Counted from the first letter of the stretch, positions 10,966 through 22,981 are shown. The stretch is DNA of 64,000 nt from Fagopyrum homotropicum (GCA_033239125.1 BSWB01000002.1:155606409-155670408); one strand, 5' to 3'. Numbers and translations: made by a program. Notes: a model not told the origin generated them from the sequence alone.

Positions 10966-11796
10966 TTAAATGTGTTTTCTTACTTAACTTCACTCTCAGT
11001 TGTACTAAATATGATGTCACCAGATCTTATCAAAACGGAGCAGGACATAGTTGACTTGTTCGTGCCGAAATGGTTGTTCATATCATATTTTTCTTCATGT
11101 GGACGAGTCAACCTGATTATGTACAAGTTTAATTCCATATAATAAACAGTAAGGAAAATTACATTTGGTGTCCATGTGGTTTGGGTTATTCCGGAATTTT
11201 CCCAACACTTTTTTGTTTTTTCATTTTGGTTTCGTGCCCTTGTGTTTTCCTCTTTTCCAGATTTTACCCTGTTCTATCAAAATCGTAAAAATTTGTTCCG
11301 TTAGTCACAACAAATTAAACAAAAACAAATAAAGGAAAGTGAAAACCTAAAGAGATAGAGAAAACAAAAATTAAAAAAGTCATTGTCTTAAATTTGTTTT
11401 CCTACTTAACTTCACTCTCAGTTGTACTAAATATGATGTCACCAGATCTTATCAAAACGGAGCGGGGCATATTTAGCTTGTTCGTGCCGAAATGGTTGTT
11501 CATATCCATGTTTTTCTTCATCTAGACGAGCCAACCTGATTATGTACAAGTCTAATTCCATATAATAGTAAGGAAAATTTTGTTTGTTGTCCCCGTGGTT
11601 TGGGTTATTCCGAAATTTGCCCAACACTTTTTTCATTTCGAATTTTTTTGTTTTCCTCTTTTCCGAATTTTACCCTGTTCCATCAAAATCGTAAAAACTT
11701 GTTCCTTTAGTCACAAAAAATTAAACAAAAACAAATAAAAGAAAGTGAAAAACCTAAATAGATAGAGAAAGCGAAAATAAAAGAGTCATTGTCTTA
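10966..11796. repeat. Large tandem duplication, period about 422 bp
   Basis: 10966-11387 is repeated as 11388-11796 with scattered differences; both contain, for example, 'cacttcactctcagttgtac'-like, 'gatgtcaccagatcttatc' and 'tgttccatcaaaatcgt'-type phrases. Each unit includes 'gtggtttgggttattccg', resembling the subterminal part of the foldback element at 395. The short ORFs on the - strand are products of the repeat. A segmental duplication seems more likely than a satellite, as only two units exist. Confidence 0.85.
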
Positions 11797-12148
11797 TCAA
11801 TGCCATTGAACAACACATACACTTGTCTTCCCCAAACACATCGCGTTTCACATTTATGGTTTCCAATTTTGTCAGAGGCTTCAAACTAAGGAAAGAATTT
11901 CAATTAATCTTGTAATTCTCAATTTAACACTTAAATAAATTACCCTTGTGAGTAAGCAGATGGCGATTCAAGTGATCTTTTATATATCTCACTACAATTA
12001 TGAACTGGACAAGTAAAGGGTCTCTGCAACAAAACAAAAGAGGGGAAATTTTGAAACAATCCCATCTGCAATCTACTGAAAATCCACAAACAAAGTTGTA
12101 GTTTCACATCTGCTTAAAAACAAAAGCCGTGAGTTGAGCTCGAAACAA

Positions 12149-12341
12149 GAAAGAATTTGGTCAAATAGACCCTTTTTCTATTTTCATTAGGTTTGTGTAC
12201 CCCTTCAATTTTTACCATTTTTATTAAATTGAAGTTGGAAGGTAAAGGGTTTAATTAGGGGTACATTTACTAATCATATTTTTACCATGAGCCTAGTTAT
12301 TGAAGAGAAATCTCAAAAAGGCTTACTTAGCTAATTTGGCC
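12149..12341. mobile_element. Short Mutator-like MITE, 193 bp
   Basis: The 9-bp duplication TCGAAACAA flanks it (12140-12148 and 12342-12350). The left end reads GAAAGAATTTGGTCAAATAG and the reverse complement of the right end reads GGCCAAATTAGCTAAGTAAG, with the 'AATTTG...' spacing and the inner 'gtacccc' motif of the 5260 family. It lacks the minisatellite and looks like the minimal form of that family. Confidence 0.75.
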
Positions 12342-12350
12342 TCGAAACAA

Positions 12351-14440
12351 CTCCAAAACTAGGGAGATCATCAACAAGAGGTTTGAACATTATTAAGCAT
12401 AAAGACTCACGTAAACATGATATTCTTGACTTAGATACAACAACAAGCATCAAAGTATTAATCACTTAAACAATGAAGAGGAAAGTAGGCATGGGTTTCC
12501 TACTCATAAAACCATTGACTACGTCTACAAGGAAACATAGATCGGACCGGCGCTCTCTTTCATAGAAGAAGAAATTAGGCACACCTTCTGATAAGTTTTA
12601 GGGGTTTAGCTATGACATCATCTGTTTCCAAATTTTAAGGGGTTGACATGAATACAATGTCCCTAAAATATCGGGTCATATGATAATTTTGAGCATGTGG
12701 GCTCAAAATTTTTAAGGGTTTAGGCTTAGGCTAAGCCTAACGCACATGTACGCTCGTATGCACACGACTATGTTCTACAGTCCACCTGTCTCGGACTTAA
12801 ATAATTTGTCTTGACCTGAGCTGAAAGAATTCATCTAATCCTAGGTTGAACCGAATGATTTATTGAAGGTGCATACGGCAGATAAAGCAACTGATATGTT
12901 GTCCGAGCCAATCACCACATACAAGTTCAAGCATTGCTTAGACCTAGTCCAGGTTCAAGCATTCCTTCGCCCCCGCCGTACGACACGTGCATTTTGGCAC
13001 GTCTCAAGTTTTTAAAGTTATAAATAGATTGTATTAGGGTTGTGTTTTATTGACGTATCTCTACAAACAATAATAAGAAACTCCAAGTGTTGTTGAACTT
13101 GTTTCCGTTTGATCAATTTCTGCATATTTTTTGCTTCATATTTTGTGGCAATGTGCACTCGACAATTCTGCAGCTTGATTTATGCACTTCATTTTTTGGA
13201 CCTTGGTTTCTCCTTCCTTCCGTGCAGACGAAAAGGTAACTAAGTATTGGCTTATTACTTAATATTGCATGTAAAATCTAAAATAGCATTTGACATAGAC
13301 AAACAAAACCGTGCTTTCCAATTCGCGTAACCCTTAATTCGGCGGTTCGGTAAATATAGGAAAATCCTTTAAGAACTTAGAAATACGGAAAAGACCAAGA
13401 GATCGAAACCTTTGCTTGTGACCCTTTAGTTAGAAAATGTACAAAGACTGGAACTTTCTACGATAGGTAGAAATCCTTGAGACAATGATAAACTAGTACT
13501 CTCAACACCAAGTGTTTCTCAGTAAATCCAATAAAACGCCTTCGCTTTTGGCTATTAAGTTGTTTTATTTAAACCAATTATAAACACCACTCTTTCGAAA
13601 GTAAATAAAAGGTAGGAATGAAGTACTTTGAAAAGAAGCAGTTCACAATCTCAATTCACAAGCATATATGCGACAATAAATCAAATCATTGTAGGGATCA
13701 TCCAATCCTTAGATCAAGAGGAAGACTATTCAAACATGATCGAATATAAAGCAAAGACAATATATAAAATCAGAAAGGCCATAAACTTACAAGTGTCTAG
13801 TTCCACCAAGGCAAACTTTATTCTAACAACTACTTGACGGCTATAGAATTAGGGTAAGAGAGACTCCGAGGTGGATCTAGGATATCTTACCCTACGGTTG
13901 ATACATGTTTTAATGTCTATACAAAGAAAAATCTCGGAATCTAGGGTTACAAAAGATATTTCAATTCAAGATGAAATCGGAAGATTTGATTTTCCTTCTC
14001 TGCGTAGTTGAGACGGCCACCAGACGGCATATAGATGCTATAAAAGCCGTCTCGACCCCGTTTGGCCAAGTCGTCTCGTTGAGTTTGGGTTGGGCTCTGA
14101 CTTGGGCATCGACAGATTTTTCTTCAGTGATGATGTAGTCCAAACGGCTTCGAAACGACATAAAAGTCGTCTCACGTACCATTTGGCGTGCGTTGTTGCT
14201 CAGATCTTGGATCTTGTCTTCATGATATCTTTAGGGGACTTCGTGTTGTAGTTCCTCAATTTTCAGCTCTTGACTTAAGGGAGGATGTATTTCCGGCACA
14301 ATTGATGCTGAAAATGACTGAAGCACAAAAAGACCAAGTAGATAACGAAATACGAAAAGTGGATGTTTTTTATACAAATTAGTGATGTATGAGAGAACAA
14401 TAAGCGTATGAAATGCATGACTTTAAGGTTTATGTTACAT
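12351..14440. other. Non-genic; LTR-like promoter debris
   Basis: No intact gene. TATAAATA at 13019-13026 follows an imperfect palindrome (ACGTGC...GCACGT, about 12984-13002) that includes a CACGTG G-box, which looks like an LTR or transposon promoter. 13961-14182 on the - strand has 'gacgactttta'/'ggcttttata' repeats and reads like decayed retroelement sequence. No primer-binding site or paired LTR was seen. Confidence 0.4.
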
Positions 14441-14457
14441 TTGACACTCATCAATGA

Positions 14458-16755
14458 ACGTACCCCAGTGTAAACCTTCCCACCCTGAACCACGAGGACA
14501 TCACGTCCTTGAACGCCCTGGTCACCCCTGATGAAATCAAGTCCGCTTTCTTCAACATCAGCCCTAACAAAGCTCCTGGACCTGACGGTTTTAGCTCTTT
14601 ATTTTTCAAATCTGCCTGGGGTATCATACACAAGAGCTGCACTGACGCTATCCTGGACTTCTTCACTGTGGGTAGGCTTTTGAAGCAGGTTAACCACACC
14701 TCTATCTCATTAATTCCTAAATGTGACTCTCCTCAAACTCCCACCGATTTTCGGCCCATCTCTTGCTGCAACACAATATACAAGGCCATAGCTAAGATAC
14801 TATCCGCACGCCTCAACTCTGTGCTTCCCGGACTGATCAGTTTCAACCAAAGCGCATTCGTCTCCAAGAGATCCATCAAGCACAATGTGCTGCTTTGCCA
14901 GGAACTATTGCACAAATATGGCAGAAAGAACATCTCCCCAAGAGCAGCTATCAAGATCGACATATCGAAGGCCTTTGACACTGTTAATCACGACTTTATT
15001 CTTCACTGTCTCCAGCTGATGGGTTTCCCAGGCCACTTCACTATGCTGATCAAAGAGTGTATCTCTACTGCATCCTTCTCAATCAATGTTAATGGCTCGC
15101 TTAGAGGTCACTTCCGGAGCTCTCGGGGGCTGAGGCAAGGTTGTCCCCTTTCACCGCCCCTCTTCTCAATAGCCATCGAATTCCTCACTCGAATGCTCCA
15201 ATCTAGTACCTCCAGTCCTGACTTCAATTTCCACCCTCGATGCTCTAGCCCTAAAATCACTCATTTAGCATTCGCTGATGACCTTCTCCTTCTATGTAGA
15301 GGTGACTCCCACTCCATTAAAATTCTCATTGATACCCTCCATTTGTTTGGTAGTGCTTCTGGACTTGCCATTAACCCTTCTAAGTCTTGCCTTTACTTGG
15401 GTGGTATGGAGAGACATGATATTGCGGATGCTGTCAATGCCTCGGGGATGAATGTTGGGGCCCTTCCCTTCCTTTACCTTGGCGTCCCTCTCGGTAGCAG
15501 GAGGCTTAACTGCTCCGATTACCTCCCTCTCATCTCAAGGATCACTAAAAGAATTCACTCTTGGAGTGCTAAAGCCCTCTCTTACCCCGGTAGAGCCCAA
15601 GTTGTTAAATCCATCCTTTTTGCTATAAGCCAATATTGGAGCTCAATGTTCATGATACCTGCTAAGGTCATAACTCTGATTAATAACCACATTCGATCTT
15701 ACTTCTGGACTGGTTCGGACTGCAGCTCGCGTGCTCTGGTTGCTTGGTCCACCGTCTGCTCCCCTAAGAGCCTTGGCGGGCTTGATTTCCCTGATCTAGC
15801 TGCCAAGAACAAGGTGAATTTTGCTTGTCTCATCCATGAGCTTGACCATGGAGAACCCAACATCTGGCTGTCCTGGGTCAAGAGGCATCTTTTCAAACGA
15901 TCTCGCTCCATCTGGAATTGCACTGCTAAGCTCCATCACAGCGCTTTCTGGAGAGCTCTCCTCCGGGTAAGAGACTCCATCCCCCTCCCTCTCCATAGGG
16001 GCAGTAGAGGTGACATCCTGTCAAAACCTGATGGCTCTTTCTCCAGGAATAAAGCGCTTGAGATCTTCACCACCAACCGACCCATTCCCAACCCTAACCC
16101 ATTCAAATCTATTTGGATGCGTACCAATCAGCCCAGATGTTGCTACACGGCTTGGCTTGCTGCTGTCAAGCGCCTTCCCACCCTTGATAAACTCCGATCC
16201 TGGAACTTAATCACAAATGACACCTGCCAACTTTGTCACAACTCTAGCGAGAATGATGATCACCTTTGACATCATTGTAGCTACAGCTCACTTGTCCTTG
16301 ACATCGTTTCTCGTTGGACCCGAACTCCCTACCCTGCTCCCTACATCAATAACCTTTGGCTCTGGCTGGAATCCTGGACTACCCGCAAGCCTAACCCTAT
16401 GGATACGATTAGAATCGGGTCTATCATCTCATTCATTTACTACATCTGGAGAGCTAGAAACAACATTGTATATAACAGATCCTTTACCAGGGCTGTTGAT
16501 TGCGCTGCTGAGATCATTAGGTCCACCAAACACCACCTTGAATACCGCTGGAAATGCAACACAGTGGACAGAGCTGGCATTACCCTCCTTCTCACGAACC
16601 TCGCCTAACCCCTTCACTCTATGGCTCCTATAATTGCTCTTGTTTTTGCTGTTTGTTATTGATCTATTGATCCTTGCTTATGCAACCCTATGTGCTTGTA
16701 AATTCCTCTCCATCAATACAATTAACATTTCAAAAAAAAAAAAAAAAAAAAAACA
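14458..16755 (+). mobile_element. 5'-truncated L1-type LINE with poly(A) tail
   Basis: Continuous ORF2 homology begins about 14461 (in-frame LNHEDITSLNALVTPDEI) and the element ends in a run of A at 16731-16753, the usual 3' end of a non-LTR retrotransposon. The endonuclease domain and ORF1 are missing, so the copy was truncated on insertion. Only a weak ACATTT match is seen between the two flanks, so the target duplication is unresolved. Confidence 0.9.
14461..16608 (+). pseudogene. LINE ORF2 reverse transcriptase, one nonsense codon
   Basis: The frame encodes NKAPGPDGFSSLFFK (RT block near 14562), the RPISCCNTIYK block, KIDISKAFDTVNHDF, SRGLRQGCPLSPPLF and the catalytic LAFADDLLLLC (FADD, about 15268-15290), then thumb sequence GVPLGSRR, and a terminal CQLCHNSSENDDHL. 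In plant L1 elements this tail forms a zinc-knuckle-like cluster that continues with FF.C; here TGA at 16267-16269 interrupts it. After the stop the same frame stays open (HHCSYSSLVLDIVSRW...) to 16606, with its stop at 16606-16608. Apart from the missing 5' part, a single nonsense mutation thus separates this copy from an open ORF2 3' region. The beginning of the frame has no Met, as expected of a truncated insertion. Confidence 0.92.
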
Positions 16756-17893
16756 CATTTACTTGAAATTTGAATATATTCGTTTTGCATGAACCCAAAA
16801 TCCGATCAAAGTCAAACCCGAATGGAATCGGACATCAATACCCGTTTTGATCCGACCAATAAGGCGAATCTAACCAAACCCAAAGAAAATGATAAGTGTG
16901 ATCCATTTAACCTCGAGCGACCATGAACACAATTTGACCTAAAACAAGCCTACTCGACTCACCCGATTCAAATGATAAATGTGAATAGAAATTGAAACTT
17001 ACCAGAACTTTAGAGAATGTAAACCATGTATAAAAGACAAGAACCCATACTGCAAGTGATCGAATGGGTGAATCCAATTGGTAGGTGAGCTTATTATACG
17101 AATGTCAGTTGTTTATGCTTTTTACGTGAATAATATTTGTAAAGAAACTTTCTATTCTTGGTGTTGCTTGTAACACGAGTGCACGAGGAGTACAACTAAC
17201 CCCACTGCCCTCTCCATACCGTTGCTTTGTTTTCAAGCTTTAACGTACTCGGCCCTACTCTTCTTCATTGCAACTTCAAATCACGCTAGAGTGATAGGAT
17301 GTCATAATTGCTTCATATATAATACTTACCCTTAATTGTTAAACCGAGTCAAACGGTGAATGCACAGACAAATGACATATGACTCAACGACCCAACCGTT
17401 GAGGGTTAAAGGGTCACAAGAGTTAACTTAGAAGTAGAAATTAGGGTTTGGGGTTACGTCTAGACCCGGTCATCTTCGGTAGCCTGCTCTGTCTCATAAA
17501 ACCGACGGTATGGACGAGATGTAAATCTCAATCGGGCGGATAGCATATATGACAAAATTTTACAAGTATCATCATTAAAATTATAAATTTTCTTAGCATG
17601 ACAATAAAAATTTCCGGTCCATATTCACTTATAAGTTTTAATGATAAAAATAAGTACAAATACATTAAAAAAAAAAATTGTAATTGTCTCGATCTTATTT
17701 CGATAACTGTGCAGGAGCTGCCAATATAAAACAAATTAAGTCAGATAATTAAAATTTAAAAATGATCTGTGATTGAGATTTGAGAGTGTTTAATTTAAGG
17801 ATACTTTCTCTTCAAAAACAAATTAATACTTACATTTACAACGGCCACTCATAACACCTAATTAGTGTAATACCTACCCCTTATACTGAGTTA
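16756..17893. other. Non-genic stretch
   Basis: No ORF with recognisable content and no clear terminal repeats. The composition is ordinary for the window. Confidence 0.5.
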
Positions 17894-17895
17894 TA

Positions 17896-18184
17896 CTACC
17901 TCCGATCAAAAATAACTGTCATTTTAGCCTTTGACACAATTTTTAAGAAAAATATTAAATAACATAGATTTTGTAAAGTTTTTTTAAATCTTATCACATA
18001 TTTAATATTCAACCTTCTTTTTAACCAATAAAAGATTTTAGAACTAAAATTAATCATTTACACCAATTTTCAAGAACATTTCTTATAATTATTGTTCATT
18101 TATTGGCCTAGAAAACTTAAAACGACAGATAATTTTGATCAAATTTCTAATGCTAAAACGACACTTATTTTTGATCGGAGGGAG
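17896..18184. mobile_element. Stowaway MITE (Tc1/mariner type)
   Basis: A 289-bp element flanked by TA (17894-17895, 18185-18186). The left end is CTACCTCCGATCAAAAATAA and the reverse complement of the right end is CTCCCTCCGATCAAAAATAA, both followed by (C/G)TGTC(A/G)TTTTAGC. This is the classic Stowaway terminus. It is non-coding. Confidence 0.9.
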
Positions 18185-18239
18185 TAAAAATTAAGGGTTT
18201 AATTTACGAAAAAGTTAAATGCACGTGGTTTGTTTTACT

Positions 18240-18520
18240 AGCGTAAAAAACAACCGCATTCCGATGGCGCTCAACCAGTAAAAAAAATAAAAGAATTTGA
18301 GCGACAGCGCCTTCGGAAGGCGCTCAAATCTTTAATTAAAAAAAAAGGCAAAAGTAAGAATAAACAGGGTTTTGGGCGCCAACGCCATGCGCCGACACTC
18401 AAAACCCTAATTTTTCCGTTTTTTTTTGCTTACTTTATATTTTTATTTTAAGATTTGAGCGCCGTCGCAAAGCGCTGACGCTCAAATCCATTTGAACGCC
18501 ACCGCAAAGCGTTCATATTC
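18240..18520. repeat. Cluster of GGCGCTCAAA inverted repeats
   Basis: The phrases TTTGAGCGxxxxCGC and GGCGCTCAAA recur on both strands (about 18262, 18298-18330, 18374-18405, 18454-18510), the tightest hairpin being TTGAGCG...CGCTCAA at 18297-18329. GC-rich arms sit between poly(A)/poly(T) segments. It may be the core of an inverted-repeat element; ends were not found. Confidence 0.5.
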
Positions 18521-19139
18521 GGTACCAAGTAAATTTAAAATTATGTATATAACATGCCCCTAGATATATATATATGAATTGATAAGTAATTATTTATCCG
18601 TTTTGATGAGTTTAAAATATTTTGAAATATTCGAAAAAATATATTCACATATAATTTTAATTATTAAAAATTATTTTTATAAAAATATTTATTTAAATAT
18701 TTTTATAAAAATTTAGAATTCACTTAACAATTTATATTAACATTTATAAATTACTATTTAAAATAAAGTTTTGGGGTTTCAAAAAACGTGACATTACACT
18801 TACACGTGAAAAAAAAAAAGCTTCTACTTTAATAGATATAAGATTACTATATATTATTGCAACTTTTCTTACTGATAGTTTCATTTCCGATGAATCGATA
18901 TTATAAAAACTAATTTTCTCTACTGTAAAAAAAATCTGATTTATAAATATTTTCTAGGCTCAGTTTCTCCCAACATTATGTGAAAATTTATTATCTTCAA
19001 TAATTTGATATATTTATTAAAAAAAAAATGTTTTTTTTTTTTTGGTTAAGAGAGCTCGGTAGAAGGAAGGTTGATGATGGAGGTGAATGAAGCACGCATG
19101 CTTGTCAATATCACCTGTAAGTCAATCTTACGATTCATC
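18521..19139. other. Non-genic, AT-rich
   Basis: Nothing beyond AT-rich sequence with A/T homopolymers; no recognisable frame or repeat ends. Confidence 0.5.
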
Positions 19140-19420
19140 ACGTGCCAAGCAGCTGCCACCATTTTCACTTTTCACTCTATATATACCCACCATGAGAATC
19201 AAAGCTTCATATCACAAACACAAAACCCAGATCCCATTTTCATCAGTAGATTCAGTAAGTCCTTAATCTCTATATATTTCCTTATTAATTAGCTTCTAAT
19301 CTCTTGTTTTAATATTTTTTTTTGTTTACAGCTTGTGAAGATGGTGATTAGGGTTAATCAAGTGGATGAATGATGGGTGAGCGAATTCCATGCTAATTTG
19401 GTCAAGTAAACAGTCCTTTC
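19140..19420 (+). promoter_or_regulatory. Orphan promoter with short intron-like segment
   Basis: CACGTG (19140-19145) is followed by CTATATATACC (TATA box, about 19177-19187), a CA-rich leader with 'acaaacacaaaaccc', a strong splice donor-like AGTAAGTCC near 19255 and a T-rich acceptor TTTGTTTACAG ending near 19331. After it comes only a very short frame, ATGGTGATTAGGG... (10 codons), and no long ORF. It could be a non-coding RNA gene, the severed 5' end of a gene, or a transposed promoter. Confidence 0.35.
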
Positions 19421-20058
19421 TTGCAGATTCTTCTTTGTTTCGTTGTCTGTTCGACCTTGATCATCCATATAATCACAAAACTATAGCAAATTCATGGTTC
19501 AACACAATCCAAATATAAACCCTAATTAAGATGCTGAATAGGCATACTTGTATTGATTTCAAGATTTTTTTAAAAATAAGTTTTGATAATACGAAATTCA
19601 TTCAAGTTGAAAATTGATTTATTATTTTTTTAATTATTTTATCATAAATTTGGGCTCTCCAACAGTCATTGTCAAGCTTATACTTTTTCCAAAATTAAGA
19701 TTACTAAATTCAAGATAAAATTCTCCCCAACAACCGAAGAAAAAATTCAAAATGGACCCTTAGAAGTACAAAACTAGTTATTTTCTATTTGTAAAAGTAT
19801 ATAAAATTATGTTCTAATAAAAAAAATAACAAAAACTGAGACATTTTTAGAAAATAACTTATGTAAAACGAATTTATAAATATTTAACTACTCATTTTTA
19901 TTGTATTTTTATTTGTAATTCAGTTATAAGGACACTTGAGTGAGTGTTTTTGAAACGTATATATATATGTTAGGATTCATTAAACATTTTATATTTTTCT
20001 AAATTAATATTTTTATTTAAGGTAAATGGAGTCTTGAATTATAGATATAATTGATTAG
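19421..20058. other. Non-genic, AT-rich
   Basis: No recognisable coding sequence, RNA gene or element boundary. Confidence 0.5.
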
Positions 20059-20074
20059 TTAATAGCTAAATTTT

Positions 20075-20250
20075 TTATTTTTTTTTTTTATTTTTTTTTT
20101 TTTGAAATGGTACGTTTCCGGTTCGGCTTCGCCTACGTCCGGATAGGGTATTTACTGTGGCCCATTAAGGGGATACCCTCCCAATACCAATTTTTCCATA
20201 CATGTCTAAGGAGTCTAGCACCACAACCACTAGACCAACTGAGTATTGGT
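20075..20250 (-). mobile_element. tRNA-derived SINE with 16-bp target duplication
   Basis: A perfect 16-bp direct repeat TTAATAGCTAAATTTT (20059-20074 and 20251-20266) flanks a 176-bp element. On the - strand it begins ACCAATACTCAGTTGGTCTA, contains a pol III A-box-like TGGTCTAGTGGTTG (complement of 20224-20237) about 13 bases in, and ends in an A-rich tail (the T-rich run 20075-20103 on the + strand). The B box is degenerate or unrecognised. Long perfect duplications plus an A tail show LINE-mediated insertion; the intact duplication suggests a fairly recent event. Confidence 0.85.
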
Positions 20251-20849
20251 TTAATAGCTAAATTTTATTCATTTTAATGTGTGATTTTTTGCATTCATCC
20301 CGCAGTATAGGTAGTAATTTAATCGCCCAATTTACCCTTAATTTGCCAATAAATAAGATAGTAAAGTAATGTCGTATAATATGTTTATAAAAAATATAGC
20401 AATGTTATATACTCACTCCGTCGTATATAGGGTATTTTCACTGTAAAGTAACTCGATTTTAGATCCGATATATATGGTTATTCTTTAAAATACATAATAT
20501 AAAACCGATCCGATCCAATTATCCCAAAGACAAACCGATCCACAAGTAATTAGATCGGAATAAAATACGAAATTGTCATATATATATATATATAGAGTAT
20601 GTTAAGCAAGTGATTAAGGTCGAAACAGACGACGAAAGAGAGGGGATGAGCAAGGACTCTTTGGTTGACCTGAGTTTTGCATGGACTTCGACACCCTCTC
20701 TCGAGCTTCATCAGTGCAATGTTGGCTTAGTGTTCAATTTGCAGGTTAGATCGCAAGCTATCTAATACGTTGAGGACTTTCAAAAGTGTTACAAGACATG
20801 TACATAATAAATGTATCATGTTCATGCATGGAAGTACCAATCATCATCT

Positions 20850-21680
20850 TGTAATTAAGCACTTATATTAAGACCTAATAAGTTATGATTATCTTTAAAA
20901 TTATAGTAGGTAGATTATGATCTTGTGTCAAAATATATGGTTGTAATCCCTTTAAATAATAAATATGGTTTAATGCATCAATGTAATTTGTGGTTCTACT
21001 TTCAATAGTTGTACAGGTCTCAAACCATAAATCTATCATGTTATCAGAGCAAAACAATCATGTGTGTCTTGAACCTCAAACAACTCATTCCGCCAACTTA
21101 AAATTGGCAACGTCCGAATCTAAAACTACCAGCATCGTCCGGATCCAAAATCACCGGCTTTGTCTAGATCCAAAATCATCGGTATTGTCCAATCCAATAT
21201 CGATCGATCTAGACCGATATCCAAACCTTCAACATCGGTTTTATTCCGATCTAAACCAGTTTTGACATTATTCGAATCCAACTACAACAACACAGTCTGG
21301 ATATACCATAAATCGGCTTCATGCGAATCAATATCGGCATTGTGCGAGAACAACATCGATTTCGTTCGAGAACAACATCGATTTCGTTCGAGAACAACAC
21401 CAACTTCTTCTGAAAATAAGATCGGCTTTGTCCGAAAACAAGATCTAAATGCGGCTTCAATTCAGTTTTCAACATTACTCACACTTCGATTGCGAGGAAT
21501 GCTAAGATATAATATTATATATCAGACTATAATAAGTAATGATTATCTTTATGATTATTATCGACAAATTATAATCGGTATCTTTCCTAAATATCTCATT
21601 ATAATCCCTATAAATAAGGTTAAAATGTATCAATACAATTTGTACATGTATCTATTTGGAGGATCCTGCCCCCAAGCATA
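20850..21680 (+). mobile_element. Small copia-like LTR element (TRIM-like), decayed
   Basis: 20850-21039 and about 21500-21660 are diverged direct repeats, both with 'taataagttatgattatctt'-type, 'ataatccctataaata'-type and 'aatgtatcaatacaatttgt'-type phrases. Right after the first repeat, TGTTATCAGAGC (21040-21051) nearly matches the initiator-tRNA-Met primer-binding site TGGTATCAGAGC of Ty1-copia elements. The roughly 450-bp interior encodes nothing recognisable and contains short tandem repeats ('ttcgttcgagaacaacat' near 21350-21400). Small LTRs, a PBS and no proteins fit a TRIM. The end of the second repeat is worn. Confidence 0.6.
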
Positions 21681-22981
21681 CGAGTCCGTCATCTCGTGAT
21701 CATGTACGAGGTTGATCACCTATGGCGGTATATGGTTGGTAGTCATATCACTACCATCGTCGCTCCCATCATCAACATCAAATATCTGAATGTCTGTGTA
21801 GTTGTCGGTGTAAATGGGTCAAAGAGGAGACGTGTGGTGGCCCTCCTAATGGCCTCTATCTGGATGAAGGTGTCATGTGTCTCGGCCTCAGTCTGCATCA
21901 TCTCAAATGTGGAGCTCAACCACTCTACGAGTCGATGTGTGCACCATGGCGTCTCTCACGACTCTTTGTCTATCCAAAGATCCATCGGAAGAGCCACATC
22001 ATGGATGGTGATCATCATCTACCCCAAGCGAGATGAAAATGGCTAGTCTCCGGGTGCCACTTCTCGATGAAGGCATGGCAAAGCGCGTGATCAACCCCGG
22101 CGAAGTCAAACGTCTCCGATGGTTGGTCGTAGGAGAATGTACAAAATGAGACATAGTAGGCTAAATCCAGGGCGGGTAATAGTAAGGTAGATTAGACGTT
22201 CGATTAAGAACCAATATTGTTCCACATCTAAGTAAAGCGACAAATTCTCTCGTGTCAACATTGGCGGATTTAGGGGGTAACGGGGTACGGTGTCCCGGCT
22301 TGTGACGTCGTTTTGCCTTAGGAAGGAAAATTCCCTCCTTAAAACGGAATGTGATACATATTGTTCTACTAGCACATTTGGTAGAAGAAGGGAATGAGGT
22401 GTTTGGAGTGATTTTTATTATTTCATTAATTCTTAACTAATACAGTAAAATTAATATAATTTATAATACAATAATTCATCAAAAACTATCTAATTTATTT
22501 GAAATATATTTATAAAACAAACTAAATATATAAAATAATATTAAATTTTAACTAAGTAAAAAAAAAATTAAAAGCTCTAATTTATAGTACAAAATTTAAG
22601 TAAACTTTTTTCATTTATTTAATTTATAGATTTTATTGTTTAATTTCAAAATTAATATGCAAGATATCTTATAAAAAAATGTATACCCCAAACGAAAACT
22701 TTATGGCTCCGCCACTACGTGCCAAGGCATGTCCTGCAGTCCTGGTTCGATTGCAAACATCGTCGGGCATGTACCTAGATTTCCATATTAAGTAATGTGT
22801 CCAACATATATTTGTTTTGAGATAAAAATAAACCTTATGTAGTTGATGTAACTTCAATACCGAAAAAAAAATCAGAATTGGAAAAATCATAAGACCGGTG
22901 AGGACAACTACGACTTTAAAAAATATTCAAAAAAACAACTTACGCAACACAAGAAAGAAAAATAATATTAAATGAGATAAA
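21681..22981. other. Degenerate sequence, no intact gene
   Basis: 21700-22060 is GC-richer than its surroundings, and on the - strand a short frame reads WLSSTFEMMQTEAETHDTF and continues similarly, suggesting an old coding remnant of an unidentified element. From about 22380 to 22680 it is plain AT-rich DNA. No gene model can be supported. Confidence 0.4.

Noticed and set aside
16217..16633. 138-codon ORF overlapping the LINE 3' end
   Set aside because: It is in another frame from the conserved LINE sequence, which continues after TGA at 16267 in the original frame.
14434..16770. ACATTT at both sides of the LINE as target duplication
   Set aside because: The match is only six common AT-rich bases and its position relative to the tail is inconsistent.
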